This document shows, one piece after another, positions 29,005-38,459 of a stretch of DNA of 64,000 bases; position 1 is the stretch's first letter; each line of letters opens with the position of its first letter. The stretch is from NCBI RefSeq assembly GCF_900176405.1, contig NZ_FWXJ01000011.1:56660-120659 (forward strand), given 5' to 3'. Origin of the DNA: Polynucleobacter kasalickyi. Its GTDB lineage: Bacteria > Pseudomonadota > Gammaproteobacteria > Burkholderiales > Burkholderiaceae. Under the pieces are notes generated by a model that was given only the letters and a program-made list of their open reading frames with translations, made no database searches and had not been told where the DNA came from. Made by a program: the position numbers and the translations under genes.

Positions 29005-29979
29005 ATGAAAACTATTCGACGGTTTAGTATTTATTTGATGTTGGTCCTATTTTTATCAAATGTAATAGCAGCAGAAAAATATCCCTCTAGACCGATTCGA
29101 CTAGTGGTTGCGAATACCGCAGGTTCATCTGCAGATGTGATGGCAAGAATTATTGCTACCGGTCTGTCTGAGTCATTTAAATGGAATGTGGTGGTTGAAA
29201 ATAAACCAGGTGCAAATGGCATTGTCGGCATTGATATGGTTGCTAAAGCTCCCCCCGATGGATATACATTGGGACTGGTTGTGCCTAGTCTGATGACCGT
29301 CAATCCACATGTTTATAAAAATATGCCGTTTAGACCCTTAGAGGATTTAGTGCCCATTACTCAAACCACTTCGATTGTTTTTGCTCTGGTCGCCAACCCC
29401 CAACTTCCTTTCAAAAATGCCAATGATCTTATTTCATTTTCTAAAAAAAATGAGCGTCCTTTAAACTTTAGTTCAGCTGGTGTTGGTAATCTAGGACATT
29501 TAGCTGCTGAATTATTTTCTGCGAATGCAAATATTAAATTCACTCATATTCCTGCTCGTGGAGATGCTGCTGGTATGCTTGACGTGATGGGTGGACATAC
29601 TGATTTAATGTTTGTACCTTTGGCCTCTGCCATCAGTCATATTAGGTCCGGCAAATTAAATTTATTAGCGATTGCATCACCTGTGCGAGTACAGCAGTTT
29701 CCCGATGTGCCAACCCTAGTAGAGCTTGGTTTCCCGGAAGTTGTGATTCAGGGTTGGACTGGATTAGTAGCTCCAAGCGCAACACCACTACCCGTGATCA
29801 ATGATCTTCATCGAGCGGTTCAACAAATACTTTCGGACAATGCAATTAGGCAGTCCATTTTTCAGCAGGGTATGGAAACTATAGGTTCCAGTTCCAATGA
29901 CTTTAAGCAATTTATGAAAATGGAGTCCATTAAATGGGGAAATCTGATTCAGCAGTCTGGCTTGAAATTAAATGATTAA
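29005..29979 (+). CDS. Bug/TctC family periplasmic solute receptor
   Basis: A 324-aa tripartite-tricarboxylate-transporter receptor. The signal peptide ends near VIAAEK, and the mature start YPSRPIRLVVANTAGSSADVMARIIA is the Bug hallmark. Later landmarks are VENKPGANGIVGIDMVAKAPPDGYTLG and the ligand loop HIPARGDAAGMLDVMGGH. Such receptors bind carboxylates, and many have no dedicated TctAB membrane partner, as here. The context suggests a carboxylic acid degraded by the neighbouring dehydrogenases. Confidence 0.93.
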   Translation: MKTIRRFSIYLMLVLFLSNVIAAEKYPSRPIRLVVANTAGSSADVMARIIATGLSESFKWNVVVENKPGANGIVGIDMVAKAPPDGYTLGLVVPSLMTVNPHVYKNMPFRPLEDLVPITQTTSIVFALVANPQLPFKNANDLISFSKKNERPLNFSSAGVGNLGHLAAELFSANANIKFTHIPARGDAAGMLDVMGGHTDLMFVPLASAISHIRSGKLNLLAIASPVRVQQFPDVPTLVELGFPEVVIQGWTGLVAPSATPLPVINDLHRAVQQILSDNAIRQSIFQQGMETIGSSSNDFKQFMKMESIKWGNLIQQSGLKLND

Positions 29980-30377
29980 AAAAACCTAAAAATTGCAGTT
30001 TGTATTTCTTTAAAGAGTTTTTCTTTTCAATTTAGAAGGTGATATTACTCGACCGGTCTTGATGGTTTAATGGTGCTTGCATCCAATTGAATGAAAAAGA
30101 ATATTGGATTGTGCTGTTTAGGCTGTGAAATGATGATGAGAACTCCTAAGTCTAAAAGAGACTAAAGGTTTCTAATTCGTAGAATGAGAAGTCTGTATCA
30201 CCTGAGACATACTTTACCGATGAAGGCATATGGTGAGGAGGGCTAACCTATGCCATGGAATGAAAACCCGAAAATGGATGAACAGCTTAAAATTTTCTCT
30301 CATGTCATACCATTTAAAAATAACAACCTAGCTCGTTATTTTTAGTCAAGTTATTGAACATCAATTAAAGGGTCAAA
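29980..30377. other. Intergenic region between Bug receptor and MBL gene
   Basis: About 400 bp without a convincing gene. It contains one 31-codon frame with a good ribosome-binding site at 30250 and a weak 9-bp A/T hairpin (AAAAATAAC / GTTATTTTT, 30316-30343) that could attenuate transcription before the MBL gene. No RNA family is recognised. Confidence 0.5.
30250..30345 (+). CDS. Possible small protein (31 aa)
   Basis: The ATG at 30250 follows GAGGAGGG with an eight-base spacing and opens a 31-codon frame (MPWNENPKMDEQLKIFSHVI and onward) ending in TAG at 30343-30345. No family is recognised. The last codons overlap an A/T-rich hairpin. It could be a leader peptide or chance. Confidence 0.22.
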   Translation: MPWNENPKMDEQLKIFSHVIPFKNNNLARYF

Positions 30378-30477
30378 ATGTTGCGCACCACTCTAATTTT
30401 TTTTTTCTTTAGTCGGATTTTTTGCGCAAGCTCAAAGTAAACTACCGACCTTAGAGCCGCAAGAATTTCGTGTTACT
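30378..30477 (+). other. Signal-peptide segment of the MBL gene, out of frame by one T
   Basis: An ATG at 30378 opens MLRTTLIFFF, then reaches a run of ten T (30397-30406) and reads out of frame to a stop. If one T is removed, the reading becomes MLRTTLIFFSLVGFFAQAQ, a clean Sec signal peptide cleaved after AQA, and it continues in frame into the metallo-beta-lactamase gene. The frame of that gene has no ATG of its own upstream. This is a slippage-prone homopolymer or a sequencing error. Confidence 0.75.
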
Positions 30478-31332
30478 TTGTTAGGGACTGGAAGTCCAAC
30501 GCCGTCCATGGCACGTTTTGGTCCAGGTGTCTTGATACAAGCGGGCGGAAAACATTTGTTAATTGACAGTGGTCGTGGAACAACTCAGCGTATTTGGCAA
30601 TTGGGTATTAAGCTGGGCTTGATCGATGCAGTTTTTATCACACACCTTCATTCTGATCATGTGGTGGGGCTACCCGACATATGGCTTACAGGATGGTTAG
30701 AGACTAACTACGCACAGCGAAATGGTCCCTTTGTTATTTATGGGCCTAAGGGTAGTCAACAATTAATGAATGGCTTGGAACAAGCCTATGAGTGGGATAT
30801 CAAAGCAAGAATCGCTGATCAAGCACTCAAACCAGAAAACATCAAATCAGTCGTCACTGAAGTTAATGCGGGTGTTGTCTATAAAAAAGATGGTCTCACG
30901 GTGACCGCCATTGAAGTCGATCATGGTGACTTACTAAAACCTGCGTTTGGATACCGTATTGATTATGACAATCGATCGGTCACAATCTCTGGCGATACAC
31001 GTTATAGTGAAAACCTGATCAAATACTCCATGGGTTCTAATTTGATCATTCACCAAGTAGCTGCAGCAAAAGAAGCTTTACTAAAAAATCCAGCGATTAA
31101 AGTAATCTTAGATCACCACACTTCTCCAGAGGAGGCTGGTACTCTTTTTAGTAAAGTTAAACCTCAACTTGCAGTTTTTTATCACTTTGTGTTGCTCGGA
31201 GGTCCTGGCATACCCGCGGTCACTGAAAAAGAAGTGTTTGATAGGGCAAGAAAAACCTACTCTGGGCCATTGGTGATTGGCGAAGATTTGATGACGTTTC
31301 AGATTGAAAAAGACCAAGTTATTCAAAAGTAA
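30478..31332 (+). CDS. Metallo-beta-lactamase-fold hydrolase (RNase Z/arylsulfatase-like)
   Basis: A 284-aa MBL-fold enzyme as read from the first in-frame start, a TTG. The true N-terminus is probably the frameshifted signal peptide from 30378, because the first beta strand (EFRVTLLGTGSPTP) begins before this start. The metal motif is THLHSDHVVGL near residue 55, with further ligands in SGDTRYSEN and LDHHTSPEEA. It resembles AtsA-type arylsulfatases and tRNase Z-like hydrolases. The mature enzyme is probably periplasmic. It could be inactive or off if the frameshift is real. Confidence 0.85.
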   Translation: MLGTGSPTPSMARFGPGVLIQAGGKHLLIDSGRGTTQRIWQLGIKLGLIDAVFITHLHSDHVVGLPDIWLTGWLETNYAQRNGPFVIYGPKGSQQLMNGLEQAYEWDIKARIADQALKPENIKSVVTEVNAGVVYKKDGLTVTAIEVDHGDLLKPAFGYRIDYDNRSVTISGDTRYSENLIKYSMGSNLIIHQVAAAKEALLKNPAIKVILDHHTSPEEAGTLFSKVKPQLAVFYHFVLLGGPGIPAVTEKEVFDRARKTYSGPLVIGEDLMTFQIEKDQVIQK

Positions 31333-31403
31333 TGCAAATACTGTTAACAATTCATGAATTTTAAATTGATTGCAATTTCCCACGCATGACTCCAGAAATG
31401 CAA

Positions 31404-31435
31404 AAAGGCTTCTAATCGTTAAATTAGAAGCCTTT
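31404..31435 (-). terminator. Rho-independent terminator of tRNA-fMet
   Basis: 13-bp perfect arms (AAAGGCTTCTAAT / ATTAGAAGCCTTT) with a six-base loop. On the minus strand the stem is followed by a T-run (A-run 31402-31406 on the plus strand). It lies three bases past the tRNA CCA end. Confidence 0.85.
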
Positions 31436-31438
31436 AAT

Positions 31439-31515
31439 TGGTTGCGGGGATAGGATTTGAACCTATGACCTTCGGGTTATGAGCCCGACGAGCTGCCAGA
31501 CTGCTCCACCCCGCG
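31439..31515 (-). tRNA. Initiator tRNA-fMet (CAT)
   Basis: A 77-nt tRNA with the CCA tail encoded. The minus strand begins CGCGGGGTGGAGCAG and the anticodon loop is CTCATAA. Initiator features are visible: the unpaired C1-A72 end of the acceptor stem and three consecutive G-C pairs (GGG/CCC) in the anticodon stem. The T-loop GTTCAAATCC is standard. It has its own promoter and terminator. Confidence 0.97.
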
Positions 31516-31537
31516 TCTGTTCTGTACTAAGAGATAA

Positions 31538-31566
31538 ACTATAACACGTTTAACAGGGAATAGCAA
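31538..31566 (-). promoter_or_regulatory. Sigma-70-type promoter for tRNA-fMet
   Basis: On the minus strand TTGCTA (31561-31566) and TATAGT (31538-31543) are separated by exactly 17 bp. Transcription would start about 15 bases before the mature tRNA 5' end. The position, spacing and hexamers all fit a strong housekeeping promoter. Confidence 0.7.
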
Positions 31567-31579
31567 ACCCTTTGAAAAT

Positions 31580-32464
31580 TTATGTTATTGACGGGTGCTT
31601 AATAGGCTGTTGTTGAATCACTAATTGTGGAAATGGAATCTCAATATCTTCTTGTTCAAAAGCTAACTTCAGCCTGCCTTGAAACTCTCTTTTAACCAAC
31701 ATTTGAGAGTTAGTGTCAACCTTGATTCTGCATCTGACTACAATGGATGAGTCTCCAAAGTTCTCAAGTCCTGCAATTTCGAGATCATCTAAAATATGAC
31801 TCATAAACCTAGGGTCTTCGCGCAGTTCCTTTGCTACTTTTTTAAGCGTGCTATTTAAGTGATTTAAGTCCGTCTTGTAGGCAACACAGACATCCATGAC
31901 TGCATAAATAAAGTTCCTTGAGCGGTTGGTAACTACGGAAATGGCATTATTGGGCACAAAATGTACCACGCCCTCATAATTCCTGAGTCGAATATACCGA
32001 AGCGTAACCTCTTCGACAGTACCAATTTTCCCAGCTATCTCAACAATGTCACCTTGCCGAATTTGATTCTCCAGCAACATCACAAATCCTGTGAAGTAAT
32101 CTTTAACTAAGGATTGGGCACCAAAACCAATTGCTACTCCAGCAACACCAGCAGTAGCAAGTAAAGGGGCTACAGGTACGCCTAAAGAAGAGAGAGTCGT
32201 GGTTACGGTCAATGAAAAGATTACTACGGAGGTTACATAACGAATCACTCTAGATAAAGTTTTGATTCTTTTTGCTTCATCCTCCGAAGTATGCTCTGTC
32301 ATTTTGATTTCAATATCCCGAATGACCGCTTTAGCAATGCGTGAAATGAACCAAGCGACAAATAAGATAATCGTTATGTCAAAAACGATTACAAGAAAAT
32401 CTAACCAATCAACGTAATCATCTAAATTAAATTTTTTGAGCAAGGCAATGAATGGGTTTTTCAT
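31580..32464 (-). CDS. MscS-family mechanosensitive channel
   Basis: A 294-aa small-conductance mechanosensitive channel. About three N-terminal membrane helices are followed by the pore-lining helix VAPLLATAGVAGVAIGFGAQSLVKDYFTGFVMLLENQ, then the soluble beta domain with GDIVEIAGKIGTVEEVTLRYIRLRNYEG. It releases solutes on hypo-osmotic shock. It lies upstream of the tRNA on the same strand. Confidence 0.94.
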   Translation of the reverse strand: MKNPFIALLKKFNLDDYVDWLDFLVIVFDITIILFVAWFISRIAKAVIRDIEIKMTEHTSEDEAKRIKTLSRVIRYVTSVVIFSLTVTTTLSSLGVPVAPLLATAGVAGVAIGFGAQSLVKDYFTGFVMLLENQIRQGDIVEIAGKIGTVEEVTLRYIRLRNYEGVVHFVPNNAISVVTNRSRNFIYAVMDVCVAYKTDLNHLNSTLKKVAKELREDPRFMSHILDDLEIAGLENFGDSSIVVRCRIKVDTNSQMLVKREFQGRLKLAFEQEDIEIPFPQLVIQQQPIKHPSIT

Positions 32465-32553
32465 GATTTTTTTCTGAGGGTAATAACATATTCTAGTTTA
32501 GTTTCAAGTATTATTTATTGATTAGTCCTCATCCAATCAAACGAACAAAATCA

Positions 32554-33528
32554 ATGAATAATGGAAGCCTTCGCTACGGAATTGACCTTGGTAATAAAGT
32601 GGTCTTGGTAGATACGGGTTTCGTTCGCCCTCAATTTGATGCGGCTTACATTATTTCGCAAAGAGCACCTTCTGGTGATCGACTAGCCATTATTGACACG
32701 GGAACTAATTTTTCAGTTCCTAGGATCTTAGCAACGATTAAAGATTTAGGATGTCATTATGAACAAGTGAGTTACATTATTTTGACGCATGTTCATTTGG
32801 ATCACGCGGGTGGAGCAGGCTTACTCATGCAATATTGTCCAAATGCCAAACTTGTGGTTCATCCAAGAGGTGTTCGTCATATGATAGACCCTCGTGCACT
32901 TCGCGCTAGCGCCGTTTCTGCTTATGGTGAAAGTCAGGTGAATCAAGACTATGGCAAATTAGTGCCGATCCATCCTAAAAAAATTCTTGAAGTTGGTGAT
33001 GGTACTTTAATTAATCTTGCCGGAAGAATCTTAACTATTTTAGAAACTCCTGGTCATGCGAAACATCATATTTGTATTTGGGATGAGCTCACTCAAGGAG
33101 TTTTTACTGGGGATACGTTTGGTTTATCTTATCGAGAATTAGATACTTCCCAAGGTCCCTTTATTTTGCCTGCTACAACCCCAAGTCAATTCGACCCCAA
33201 AGCACTAAGAATGTCTCTCAAAAAAATCATGGCTTTGAGACCAGATTGTCTTTATTTAACTCATTTTGGGCGCGTAGGGCCAGTAGCTAGAATGTATGAG
33301 GGCATGTTAAAGATGCTCGATGAAGTGGAGAGCTTGGGAAAAAAACTGAAAACAGCCGAAAGTCGTCATGACTTTTTAAAAGAGGGCTTACTGAATATCT
33401 ACCTTCAGGCCCTCAGAAATCATGGTTCACAACTCGGTGATTTCAAGATTCAAGAATTGCTGGAATTAGACATCGAGCAAAATGCACTAGGAATGGGTTC
33501 ATGGATGGGTAAACCATTAGAAATTTAA
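32554..33528 (+). CDS. Metallo-beta-lactamase-fold hydrolase (glyoxalase II-like)
   Basis: An MBL-fold hydrolase of about 324 aa from the ATG at 32554. A TTG at 32518 would add 12 residues, and neither start has a clear Shine-Dalgarno. The metal motif is THVHLDHAGGAG near residue 80. Further ligands are in ETPGHAKHH and TGDTFGLSY, and the late segment YLTHFGRVGP supplies the last histidine. Substrate unknown. It is divergent from mscS and does not resemble the other MBL gene closely. Confidence 0.88.
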   Translation: MNNGSLRYGIDLGNKVVLVDTGFVRPQFDAAYIISQRAPSGDRLAIIDTGTNFSVPRILATIKDLGCHYEQVSYIILTHVHLDHAGGAGLLMQYCPNAKLVVHPRGVRHMIDPRALRASAVSAYGESQVNQDYGKLVPIHPKKILEVGDGTLINLAGRILTILETPGHAKHHICIWDELTQGVFTGDTFGLSYRELDTSQGPFILPATTPSQFDPKALRMSLKKIMALRPDCLYLTHFGRVGPVARMYEGMLKMLDEVESLGKKLKTAESRHDFLKEGLLNIYLQALRNHGSQLGDFKIQELLELDIEQNALGMGSWMGKPLEI

Positions 33529-33587
33529 TGTATCAGTAGTTTTAAAGGTATATAATTTTTACCAATGGATCACCAACAAGGTACAAA

Positions 33588-35525
33588 ATGTCCTTAAGTA
33601 ACCCCCAGTTTTCAGAATCAAAGATTCTTCGCCCGATTAACCTTGAATCTCATACCCACCATTCCCGTGGTAATACCTCAACCTTGATGTTGGCCGCCAT
33701 TGGGATCGTTTTTGGTGACATTGGCACTAGTCCTTTGTACGCATTAAAAGAGTGTTTTAGTCCCGAACATGGCATTCCTTTTTCACCGGAGGCAGTCTTC
33801 GGTGTCATTTCGATGGTCTTTTGGGCTTTTTTGGTTGTAGTGTCACTCAAGTATGTGATGTTCGTTATGCGGGCCAATAATAATGGTGAGGGAGGAATTT
33901 TAGCCCTGATGGCGCTTGCACTTCGAACAGCTCCAGTAGGCTCAAAGAGAGCTAGTGCAATCATCATGCTTGGAGTTTTTGGTGCCTGTATGTTTTATGG
34001 TGACGCCGTAATTACTCCGGCAATTTCAGTACTTTCGGCTGTTGAAGGGATTGAAGTTGTATCTGAAGAATTTAAACCTTATGTGATCCCCATCACATTA
34101 GTCATCTTGATCTTACTTTTCTTTATTCAAAAGAAGGGTACGTCAACCGTAGGGATTTTGTTTGGCCCCATCATGGTGGTTTGGTTTGTTGTGCTTGGCT
34201 TGATGGGTATTTATAACATTATCGATAACCCTCAGATTATTAGTGCAATCAATCCCTTACATGCAGTTAGTTTCTTATTGGAGCATTCTCTTCAAGCATT
34301 TATTGTGCTGGGAGCGGTCTTTTTGGTGCTGACGGGGGCTGAGGCCCTGTATGCTGACATGGGGCATTTTGGTGTGAAACCCATTCGATACGCTTGGTTT
34401 TTTATAGCAATGCCATGCTTGCTATTGAATTATTTTGGACAAGGGGCAATGTTGTTAGACCGCCCCGAGGCAATTAGTAACCCTTTTTTCTTGATGGTGC
34501 CCGAGGCCTTTACTCTGACTTTAGTGATTTTGGCTACCTTTGCAACAGTGATAGCATCACAAGCCGTGATTTCAGGCGCTTATTCGATGACAAGTCAGGC
34601 AATTTTGTTAGGCTTTGTGCCTAGAATGAGGATTTTTTATACTTCGGCAAAAGAAGTAGGTCAGATTTACATGCCAGCAATTAATTGGATGTTGTTAGTG
34701 ATTGTGATCTGTGTAGTCGTTTCTTTTAAGAGTTCGGCTAATCTCGCCGCGGCCTACGGTATTGCCGTCACGACCACCATGATCATTACGACCATCTTAT
34801 CTGCAATTGTAATGAGCTTTGTCTGGCGTTGGAATCCGGTATTGATTTTTGTAATTATTGGACTTTTTATCACCGTTGACTTTGCCTTCTTCGCAGCTAA
34901 TTTGTTGAAAATTGCCGAAGGAGGCTGGTTCCCCTTAACCCTTGGTGCAGTTTGTTTTGTTTTGCTGATGACATGGTACTTAGGTCGGAAGCTATTAAGA
35001 GAAAAAGCGATTGAGAATGGTATCCCATTGCTTGGCTTCATCGATTCCTTAAAAAACCATCCTCCACTTCGAGTAGAAGGAACTGCCGTTTTCTTAACCG
35101 CTCACGTTGATTATGTGCCAGTTGCCATGCTTCATAATTTAAAACATAACAAAATATTGCATGAGCGCGTCATTTTTTTAAAGGTAAGTATTTGGGATGT
35201 CCCTTTTGTTGAAGAGGAAAAGAGAATTACCTTTAAAGATCTTGGCAGTGAAATGTATTTAGTCCGTGCTATTTACGGCTTTAAAGAAACGCCAGATGTC
35301 TTGCATGTGATTGATGATTTAAAGGCTTATGGAATTGAGTGTGACAGCATGGATACCTCATTTTTCTTGGCTAGGGACTCCGTCATTCCATCAGCTATTC
35401 CTGGAATGGCAATTTGGCGTGAAAAAGTTTTTGCTTGGATGTATCAAAATGCCGCTAAGCCCTCAGATTTTTACCAGATTCCAACCAATCGAGTGGTGGA
35501 ACTTGGCGCCAAAATTGAGATCTAA
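33588..35525 (+). CDS. kup: Kup potassium uptake transporter
   Basis: A 645-aa K+/H+ symporter of the KUP/HAK/KT family. The N-terminal landmark [17 protein letters not shown] is unmistakable, and [14 protein letters not shown] and [22 protein letters not shown] follow. About twelve membrane helices precede a cytoplasmic C-terminal domain. It imports K+ across the inner membrane. It is transcribed alone and ends in a bidirectional terminator. Confidence 0.98.
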   Translation: MSLSNPQFSESKILRPINLESHTHHSRGNTSTLMLAAIGIVFGDIGTSPLYALKECFSPEHGIPFSPEAVFGVISMVFWAFLVVVSLKYVMFVMRANNNGEGGILALMALALRTAPVGSKRASAIIMLGVFGACMFYGDAVITPAISVLSAVEGIEVVSEEFKPYVIPITLVILILLFFIQKKGTSTVGILFGPIMVVWFVVLGLMGIYNIIDNPQIISAINPLHAVSFLLEHSLQAFIVLGAVFLVLTGAEALYADMGHFGVKPIRYAWFFIAMPCLLLNYFGQGAMLLDRPEAISNPFFLMVPEAFTLTLVILATFATVIASQAVISGAYSMTSQAILLGFVPRMRIFYTSAKEVGQIYMPAINWMLLVIVICVVVSFKSSANLAAAYGIAVTTTMIITTILSAIVMSFVWRWNPVLIFVIIGLFITVDFAFFAANLLKIAEGGWFPLTLGAVCFVLLMTWYLGRKLLREKAIENGIPLLGFIDSLKNHPPLRVEGTAVFLTAHVDYVPVAMLHNLKHNKILHERVIFLKVSIWDVPFVEEEKRITFKDLGSEMYLVRAIYGFKETPDVLHVIDDLKAYGIECDSMDTSFFLARDSVIPSAIPGMAIWREKVFAWMYQNAAKPSDFYQIPTNRVVELGAKIEI

Positions 35526-35526
35526 A

Positions 35527-35556
35527 AAAAGCACTAGGTATTCGCCTAGTGCTTTT
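35527..35556. terminator. Bidirectional Rho-independent terminator
   Basis: Perfect 12-bp arms (AAAAGCACTAGG / CCTAGTGCTTTT) and a TATTCG loop, placed between the convergent kup and glutaryl-CoA dehydrogenase genes. Confidence 0.85.
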
Positions 35557-35585
35557 AAGTGATTTGCATTAAAACTGAGATTGCT

Positions 35586-36764
35586 TTAAAACGCAGAAAT
35601 TCCTGTGATTGCTCTGCCTAAAATTAGCGCATGAATGTCATGAGTTCCTTCATAGGTGTTGACAACTTCTAAGTTCAATAAATGTCGAATCACATCATAC
35701 TCTTCGGAGATACCATTACCGCCAAGCATATCCCGAGCCATTCTAGCGATTTCTAGCGCTTTCCCAGTTGAGTTACGTTTCATGATGGAGGTGATCTCAG
35801 GACAATCAATACCTTCTTCCTTCATTCTTCCAAGTCGTAATGCTCCTTGGAGGGCGAGGCTAATTTCGGCAAGCATATCGGCCAATTTCTTCTGAATCAA
35901 CTGATTAGAAGCTAATGGACGATTAAATTGTTTACGATCTAAAGTATATTGGCGAGCAATTCGCATACATTCCTCGGCAGCACCCATTGCACCCCAAGCA
36001 ATTCCGTACCTCGCTGAATTCAAACAAGTAAAAGGGCCTTTTAAGCCAGATACCTTAGGTAATTCGTTTTCTGCAGGAACAAACACTTGATCCATAAATA
36101 CTTGGCCCGTTGTCGAAGCACGTAGCCCCATTTTGCCGTGCATGATAGGAGCAGACAGGCCTTTCATGTTTTTCTCTAAAATATAGCCACGAATGACACC
36201 TTCGTCATTTTTTGCCCAAATAACAAAAACGTCAGCGAAAGGTGCATTGGAAATCCAAATTTTTGAGCCGGTCAGTTCAAAACCACCTGGGACAGACTTT
36301 GCTCTAGTAACCATGCTGCCAGGATCAGAGCCATGATCTGGCTCAGTTAGTCCAAAACAGCCGATATAGTGACCGCTGGCAAGTTTGGGTAGATATTTTT
36401 GCTTTTGCTCTTCTGAACCAAATTCGTTAATCGGTAACATCACAAGTGATGACTGCACAGATAGCATCGAGCGATAACCGGAGTCAACCCGTTCAACTTC
36501 TCTAGCAATTACTCCATATGAAACATATCCCAGTCCAGCACCACCGTATTCACTGGGGATTGTGCAGCCTAAAAAACCTAGCTCACCCATTTCCCGAAAG
36601 ATGGCTGGGTCGGTAACTTCGTTATGAAAAGACTCACGAATTCTCGGTAGCAATCGTTCTTGACTGTATTGACGAGCAGCATCAGTAATCATGCGCTCTT
36701 CCATGGTTAATTGTTGTGCAATTAAAAGAGGGTCGTCCCACTGAAATCTTGTTTTATTTGACAT
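35586..36764 (-). CDS. gcdH: Glutaryl-CoA dehydrogenase (acyl-CoA dehydrogenase family)
   Basis: Oxidatively decarboxylates glutaryl-CoA to crotonyl-CoA in lysine, tryptophan and benzoate catabolism. The 392-aa length and the segments [40 protein letters not shown] and [20 protein letters not shown] (with the catalytic glutamate) match GcdH more closely than generic acyl-CoA dehydrogenases. FAD binding is expected from the C-terminal helical domain. It is transcribed alone on the minus strand; no regulator or CoA-transferase partner is adjacent. Confidence 0.92.
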   Translation of the reverse strand: MSNKTRFQWDDPLLIAQQLTMEERMITDAARQYSQERLLPRIRESFHNEVTDPAIFREMGELGFLGCTIPSEYGGAGLGYVSYGVIAREVERVDSGYRSMLSVQSSLVMLPINEFGSEEQKQKYLPKLASGHYIGCFGLTEPDHGSDPGSMVTRAKSVPGGFELTGSKIWISNAPFADVFVIWAKNDEGVIRGYILEKNMKGLSAPIMHGKMGLRASTTGQVFMDQVFVPAENELPKVSGLKGPFTCLNSARYGIAWGAMGAAEECMRIARQYTLDRKQFNRPLASNQLIQKKLADMLAEISLALQGALRLGRMKEEGIDCPEITSIMKRNSTGKALEIARMARDMLGGNGISEEYDVIRHLLNLEVVNTYEGTHDIHALILGRAITGISAF

Positions 36765-36820
36765 AATCTATATAAGATAAAAAAATGATATTCGTATTAG
36801 TTTAGACTAAATTTAAAAAG

Positions 36821-37573
36821 ATGATTAAAGAAAAAAACTCTAGCTTGGCTTTTCCTTTAGAAGCCTCACCTGCAAAAAGGTCGTTTAAATATTACGATTT
36901 AATGTTGGTCGGGTTTGTTACCGTTTTACTTTGCTCTAATCTCATCGGAGCGGGTAAAGCAGCACAAATTGAATTACCAATATTAGGAACGATGGTTTTC
37001 GGTGCGGGGATCTTGTTTTTCCCTATATCTTATGCATTTGGCGATATTCTGACGGAAGTGTATGGTTATGCCTATGATCGGCGTGCTGTATGGTGTGGCT
37101 TTGCAGCCCTCATTTTTGCTGCGCTGATGTCTCAGGTTGTGATTCATCTTGATCCAGCACCTGGTGAATATAACCAACATTTACAAGAGGGACTTGAGTC
37201 TGTTTTTGGTAATACTTGGCGGATTGTCTTTGGCTCTATTGTGGCCTTTTGGTCAGGCAGTTTAGTGAATGCTTATGTGTTGGCCAAGATGAAGATTTAT
37301 TTCAATGGTAGACACCTTTGGTTTCGGATGATTGGATCTACAGCCCTTGGCGAACTAGTGGATTCGAGTCTGTTTTATATGCTTGCGTTTTACGCGATTT
37401 GGCCGACAGAACAGGTCATCAAAGTCGCCATCGTCCAATATATTTTGAAAACCTCCTGGGAAATCTTGGCTGTTCCTGTAACTTACAAGATTGTGGCTTT
37501 TTTAAAGCAAAAAGAGAATGAGGATTATTTCGATCACCAAACTAACTTTAACCCATTTAAGCTTAAAGTGTAG
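36821..37573 (+). CDS. Queuosine precursor transporter (YhhQ/VUT family)
   Basis: A 250-aa inner-membrane protein with about six membrane helices, of the COG1738 family whose E. coli member YhhQ imports queuosine precursors (preQ0/preQ1). The segments FPISYAFGDILTEVYGYAYDRRAVWCGFAA and STALGELVDSSLFYMLAF are characteristic. No preQ1 riboswitch is visible upstream. It converges closely on rlmJ. Confidence 0.9.
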   Translation: MIKEKNSSLAFPLEASPAKRSFKYYDLMLVGFVTVLLCSNLIGAGKAAQIELPILGTMVFGAGILFFPISYAFGDILTEVYGYAYDRRAVWCGFAALIFAALMSQVVIHLDPAPGEYNQHLQEGLESVFGNTWRIVFGSIVAFWSGSLVNAYVLAKMKIYFNGRHLWFRMIGSTALGELVDSSLFYMLAFYAIWPTEQVIKVAIVQYILKTSWEILAVPVTYKIVAFLKQKENEDYFDHQTNFNPFKLKV

Positions 37574-37577
37574 TCTC

Positions 37578-38459
37578 TTAATCTTGTGAGTTCAATTCAA
37601 AGCGGCTGTAATCATCTTGTCCAAGCGCCTTGACCAAAAACGGTAGACATTCTGCCAATTGCTCTTTTAGTTGCCATGGTGGATTGATTACCCACATACC
37701 ACTTGCCGCCAATCCCTCGGTCAGTATTTGGCTTTTAATCTGTAATTCAGCTTGTAAGTAAGGTAATTGGTGGTCTTCACAAAATTGTGCAAGTTGCTGG
37801 GGGAGCTCAGTAGCATCACGTCGTTGTTGGATCGGATACCATATAAAATAAGCGCCCGTAGCAAATCTTTTAATTGATTCTCCAAGTGCTGTTAGTACCA
37901 ATTGATAGTCATCTTTATTTTCATAGGATGGATCAATTAAACAAAGACCTCTTCTGGTTGGTGGTGGGAGATAGGCTTTCAATTGAGTAAAGCCATCTTT
38001 TTGATTGATTTGAACTGATTTTTTTGGACGATAGTTTTCTTGAGAAACTGCAATGTTTTCAACCAAAAAAGGAAAGTCGGTAGAGTGTAATTCCATTAAC
38101 TTTAATTGGTCCTGTTTTCTCATCACCTGAAGCATCAATTGAGAAGATCCTGGATAGGTTTTGATTGATTTAGGTGGGTTGAGTAAAGCGATTTGTGCGA
38201 AATAATCACTGACAGACTCTGGTATCGCGTTTGGATGTTCTGAGCAATAAGTACTCAATCGTAAAACACCTTCATTTGCCTCAGCACTTTTTAAAGCATA
38301 TTCCCCATCCAAGCTATAAATGCCGGCACCTGCATGAGTATCAATGAGACAGATACCGGTCTCTTTTTTTTGTAATAACTTGAGGCCGAACAATAAAGTA
38401 ATGTGTTTAAGCACATCTGCGTGATTTCCTGCATGAAAGGCATGACGATAACTAAACAT
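37578..38459 (-). CDS. rlmJ: 23S rRNA (adenine(2030)-N6)-methyltransferase RlmJ
   Basis: Methylates A2030 of 23S rRNA using S-adenosylmethionine. The 293-aa protein opens MFSYRHAFHAGNHADVLKH, which is diagnostic. LIDTHAGAGIYSL is the SAM loop and LIDPSYENKDDY the (D/N)PP(Y/F)-type catalytic motif. Its start overlaps the PAP2 gene by 8 bp, so it is the last gene of the long minus-strand operon although functionally unrelated to the envelope genes. Confidence 0.96.
   Translation of the reverse strand: MFSYRHAFHAGNHADVLKHITLLFGLKLLQKKETGICLIDTHAGAGIYSLDGEYALKSAEANEGVLRLSTYCSEHPNAIPESVSDYFAQIALLNPPKSIKTYPGSSQLMLQVMRKQDQLKLMELHSTDFPFLVENIAVSQENYRPKKSVQINQKDGFTQLKAYLPPPTRRGLCLIDPSYENKDDYQLVLTALGESIKRFATGAYFIWYPIQQRRDATELPQQLAQFCEDHQLPYLQAELQIKSQILTEGLAASGMWVINPPWQLKEQLAECLPFLVKALGQDDYSRFELNSQD

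Noticed and set aside
36765..36820. Possible preQ1 riboswitch before the queuosine-precursor transporter
   Set aside because: Only about 55 AT-rich bases are available and no preQ1 aptamer pattern is visible.
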